Shown: positions 15,893-18,034 of the stretch, piece after piece
How the letters are laid out: every line of letters begins with the position of its first letter
How positions within the stretch are numbered: position 1 is the first letter of the stretch
Assembly (NCBI GenBank): GCA_027451915.1
Contig: DAIDHU010000240.1
Location: 1 to 18,034, forward strand
Direction of reading: 5' to 3'
DNA length: 18,034 nucleotides
Source of the DNA: Thiomonas sp.
GTDB lineage: Bacteria; Pseudomonadota; Gammaproteobacteria; Burkholderiales; Burkholderiaceae_C
Notes under the pieces: generated by a model
Databases searched by the model: none
What the model saw: the letters and a program-made list of their open reading frames with translations, nothing else
What the model was told of the DNA's origin: nothing
Translations under genes and position numbers: made by a program

Positions 15893-16996
15893 ATGACATC
15901 GACCCGCACCCCGGCATCCGCCATCTTCTCCCGCGACTACGAGCAGGCCCGTACACGTTTCCTGGAGGCCGCGGCCGCGCGCGGCGCGGCCGTCGAATCG
16001 GCCGTGCTCGAGGGGCTGCGCGGTGCGCGCGGCGAGGAACTGGCGATGGACACGGCGCTGCTCGGCCCGCGTGGCGCGCGCAAGGTGCTGGTGGTGAGCT
16101 CCGGCACCCACGGGCCGGAAGGCTTCGCCGGGTCGGCCGCGCAACTGGCGCTGCTGCAGGACCAGGAATTGCTGCAGCGGGCCGGGAGCGCCGGGGTGGC
16201 GCTGCTGCTGGTGCATGCGGTCAATCCCTATGGTTTCTCGCATCTGCAGCGCACCAACGAGGACAATGTCGACCTCAACCGCAACCACATTGATTTCAGC
16301 CGCCCGCTGCCGGCCAATCCCGTGTACGCAGAGCTCGAGCCCCTGCTCATGCCGCAGCAGTGGCCCCCCAGCCCGCGGGACCGCAAGGCCCTGCAGGACT
16401 GGATCGATCGCCATGGCCTGCCGGCCTACCGCAAGGCCGTCACCGCCGGCCAGTACGCGTCGCCGGACGGTGTGTTCTACGGCGGCACCGGCCCGAGCTG
16501 GAGCAACCGCAGCCTGCGCGAGCTGCTGCGCCGGCACGCCTCGGAGGCCACCCACCTGGGCTGGGTGGACATCCACACGGGCCTCGGGCCCTACGGCCAC
16601 GGCGAGAAGATCTACGCCGGCCGGGTGCTGGAACAGGACCATGCGATGGCCCGGGCGTGGTGGGGCGCCGACTTGTTCGCCCCCTTCGCCGGCGATTCGG
16701 TCTCGGCCGACGTATCCGGCCCGGTGGTCAGCGCCGCCTGCGACGAATGCCCGGGTGCCCGCCTGGCGCTGATGGGCCTGGAGTTCGGCACCGTCGAGCA
16801 GGAGGAGGTGCTGGGATGCCTGCGCGCGCAGGCCTGGCTGCGGCGCCATCCCGAGGCGCCCCAGGCGCTGCGCGAACAAGTGGCCCGGCGCACGCGCGAG
16901 GCCTTTTGCTGCGACAGCGACGAATGGCGCGGCATGGTGCTGGGCCAGACGCGCGTGGCCCTGCTGCAGGCCGTGCAGGGCCTGCGCGCGGCCTGA
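15893..16996 (+). CDS. DUF2817 / M14-like zinc carboxypeptidase-family protein
   Basis: This is a 367-residue predicted metallohydrolase. Its layout matches DUF2817 proteins, which are related to M14 carboxypeptidases and aspartoacylases. The zinc-binding HxxE is in SSGTHGPEGFAGS (H73, E76) and a third ligand, H228, is in WVDIHTGLGPYGHGE. ENVDLNRN (about 124-131) supplies the substrate-contacting Asn-Arg of the fold, and E297 in LEFGT is the probable catalytic glutamate. All key residues are present, so it should be active. The substrate is unknown; peptides or N-acyl amino acids are typical of relatives. No signal peptide is seen, so it is probably cytoplasmic. The ATG at 15893 follows AAGG after only two bases. 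The transporter gene starts 73 bases downstream on the same strand, suggesting uptake and then hydrolysis of one class of compound. Confidence 0.88.
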   Translation: MTSTRTPASAIFSRDYEQARTRFLEAAAARGAAVESAVLEGLRGARGEELAMDTALLGPRGARKVLVVSSGTHGPEGFAGSAAQLALLQDQELLQRAGSAGVALLLVHAVNPYGFSHLQRTNEDNVDLNRNHIDFSRPLPANPVYAELEPLLMPQQWPPSPRDRKALQDWIDRHGLPAYRKAVTAGQYASPDGVFYGGTGPSWSNRSLRELLRRHASEATHLGWVDIHTGLGPYGHGEKIYAGRVLEQDHAMARAWWGADLFAPFAGDSVSADVSGPVVSAACDECPGARLALMGLEFGTVEQEEVLGCLRAQAWLRRHPEAPQALREQVARRTREAFCCDSDEWRGMVLGQTRVALLQAVQGLRAA

Positions 16997-17027
16997 GCAG
17001 CACCCGAGCAGCACCCGAGCATCACCC
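16995..17027 (+). repeat. Three tandem 11-base repeats
   Basis: GAGCAGCACCC occurs twice in direct succession (16995-17005, 17006-17016) and a third copy GAGCATCACCC (17017-17027) has one change. The array begins inside the TGA stop of the DUF2817 gene and fills about half of the gap to the transporter. It probably grew by replication slippage. Copy number may vary between strains. Confidence 0.8.
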
Positions 17028-17069
17028 AGGCGCGCCGCCCCGGCAGGCCACCCAGGAGGAGACCACACC

Positions 17070-17945
17070 ATGCATTCGAGCACCCCGAGCATCGACGCAG
17101 GCGGCGACACGGCCCGCTCCGCGCAGGACGCGCCCGCGTCGCGCAGGGCGGTGGCGGCGGCCGTGGCCGGCAATGCGCTGGAGTTCTACGACTTTCTCAG
17201 CTACGCCTTTTTCGCCGTGTACATCGGCAAGACCTTCTTTCCGGTGCACAGCAGCTACATGAGCCTGCTGCTGTCGCTGGCGGTGTTCGGATTCGGATTT
17301 TTCGCGCGCCCGGTGGGCGGCGTGGTGTTCGGGCTGATGGGCGACCGCGTCGGGCGCCGCGCCAGCCTGATCCTGACCCTGGTGCTGATGACCCTGGGCA
17401 CGCTGGGGGTCGCGCTGACCCCTTCCTACGCCAGCATCGGCCTGGCCGCCCCGGGGATCGTGGTGCTCGCACGCCTGGTGCAGGGCTTCGCGCTGGGTGG
17501 CGAGATCGGACCCTCCAGCGCCTTCCTGATCGAAGCCGCGCCCAGGCACCGGCGCGGCCTGTACGCCAGCTGGCAATTCGCCAGCCAGGGAGCGGGCATC
17601 CTGCTCGCGGGCATCATGGGCCTGCTGTTCGGGCGCGTGCTCGGGCAGGAGGCCATGCTGGCCTGGGGCTGGCGCGCGGCCTTTCTGCTGGGTCTGCTGG
17701 TGGTGCCGCTGGCGCTGTACCTGCGCCGCGCCATGCCCGAGACCCTGCACGCGCGCAGCTCGGGGCCTCGGCCCCATCGCGCTCCGGTGCGCTACGTGGT
17801 GATCGCCATCGGTGTGATCCTGGGCGGCACGGTGTCGGCCTACATCGGCAGCTACATGACCACCTACGCCATCGCCACCCTGCGCATGCCCCCCACCGCG
17901 GCCATGGCGGCGGTGGGGGGCATCCCGAGCGTGGCGATGGCGTAG
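17070..17945 (+). CDS. MHS-family major facilitator transporter, 3'-truncated
   Basis: This is an inner-membrane proton-coupled transporter of the metabolite:H+ symporter (MHS) type, whose relatives carry citrate, alpha-ketoglutarate, proline/betaine or similar solutes. Typical motifs are NALEFYDFLSYAFFAVYIGKTFFP (35-58, TM1), FFARPVGG followed by GLMGDRVGRR (78-97, the MFS loop 2-3 motif), and LVQGFALGGEIGPSSAFLIE (136-155). About seven membrane helices are visible, the last at about 241-268. A strong AGGAGGAG (17054-17061) eight bases before the ATG fixes the start. The family is usually about 430 residues with 12 helices. Here only residues 1-279 are genuine, because from 17905 the sequence becomes the antisense copy of a homologous gene; the last 12 codons to the TAG at 17943-17945 are read-through of that junction. 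It probably shares a transcript with the DUF2817 gene. The substrate cannot be told. Confidence 0.88.
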   Translation: MHSSTPSIDAGGDTARSAQDAPASRRAVAAAVAGNALEFYDFLSYAFFAVYIGKTFFPVHSSYMSLLLSLAVFGFGFFARPVGGVVFGLMGDRVGRRASLILTLVLMTLGTLGVALTPSYASIGLAAPGIVVLARLVQGFALGGEIGPSSAFLIEAAPRHRRGLYASWQFASQGAGILLAGIMGLLFGRVLGQEAMLAWGWRAAFLLGLLVVPLALYLRRAMPETLHARSSGPRPHRAPVRYVVIAIGVILGGTVSAYIGSYMTTYAIATLRMPPTAAMAAVGGIPSVAMA

Positions 17946-18034
17946 GTGGTCATGTAGCTGCCGACATAGGCCGACACCGTGCCTCCCAGGATCACGCCGA
18001 TGGCGATCACCAGGTAGCGCGCCGGCGCGCGATG
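17775..18034. repeat. 260-base imperfect palindrome at the window end
   Basis: Bases 17775-17904 and 17905-18034 are reverse complements with no spacer, centred on CCATGG (17902-17907). I count 12 mismatches in 130 paired positions (about 91% identity). Read in the transporter frame, 8 of the 12 differences fall at third codon positions and none creates a stop in the aligned codons. The amino-acid changes are Val/Ala, Val/Leu, Ile/Val and Arg/Gly. Confidence 0.9.
17905..18034 (-). CDS. Fragment of a second MHS-family transporter gene (antisense arm)
   Basis: Read on the minus strand from the window edge, this stretch encodes about 43 residues homologous to residues 236-279 of the transporter on the plus strand (around the seventh membrane helix, including VIAIGVILGGTVSAY and GSYMTTYAIAT). 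It begins outside the window and is joined at the equivalent codon, M279, to the plus-strand copy. Beyond 17905 the minus frame continues into antisense of the other copy and stops at 17864-17866. Conservative and mostly silent differences show it comes from a real coding sequence, either a paralogue or another strain. Whether it is truly adjacent in a genome is doubtful. Confidence 0.55.

Noticed and set aside
17907..17945. The last 12 codons of the transporter frame as a natural C-terminus.
   Set aside because: They are antisense read-through of the second arm of the palindrome, and the family normally has about 150 further residues.
1..18034. CRISPR array, insertion sequence, prophage, toxin-antitoxin or defence system, tRNA or rRNA genes.
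   Set aside because: I saw no regularly spaced repeats, transposase motifs, terminal repeats flanking a gene, phage genes or RNA-gene signatures anywhere in the window.

Overview
The window is about 18 kb of very GC-rich DNA with strong G/C bias at third codon positions. The gene families point to a betaproteobacterium, most likely Burkholderiales (Thiomonas, Leptothrix and Rubrivivax-like relatives come to mind). That placement is inferred from protein style; no rRNA or tRNA gene is visible to settle it. Both ends are cut inside genes, and no gap between genes exceeds 300 bases.

Left region (1-11441): the 3' part of a type IV pilin gene is followed by an unusual block of four cyclic-di-GMP (c-di-GMP) enzymes. 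Three lie in tandem on the minus strand, in transcription order: a 1339-residue GAF-GAF-PAS-GGDEF-globin-GAF-EAL protein with an intact diguanylate cyclase, an intact phosphodiesterase signature and a globin with its heme-ligand histidine; a 795-residue paralogue whose GGDEF and globin parts have both lost key residues while EAL is intact; and an EAL-CBS-CBS-GGDEF protein. The fourth, a membrane-anchored GAF-GAF-GGDEF cyclase, diverges from the first across a 267-base gap. Shared sequence shows that at least three of the four arose by duplication and domain swapping. With the pilin beside them, a role in switching between attached and motile states in response to oxygen or another small ligand is plausible but inferred.

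Middle region (11447-15747): a Y-family DNA polymerase IV gene (dinB) with a good LexA-box candidate, which also argues for a start codon further downstream than the longest reading frame. It diverges from an Ohr-type organic hydroperoxide reductase gene. Converging on ohr is a two-gene minus-strand unit: a small conserved-looking protein of unknown function, then a TPR protein with a glycosyltransferase-9-like C-terminal domain.

Right region (15893-18034): a DUF2817/M14-like zinc carboxypeptidase-family protein is followed by an MHS-type major facilitator transporter, probably co-transcribed. The transporter breaks off at codon 279, exactly at the centre of a 260-base imperfect palindrome. 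The last 130 bases are a diverged antisense copy of the preceding 130 bases. Its 12 differences fall mostly at third codon positions, so the join is between two homologous genes or strain variants. It is either an assembly chimera or a real inverted junction.
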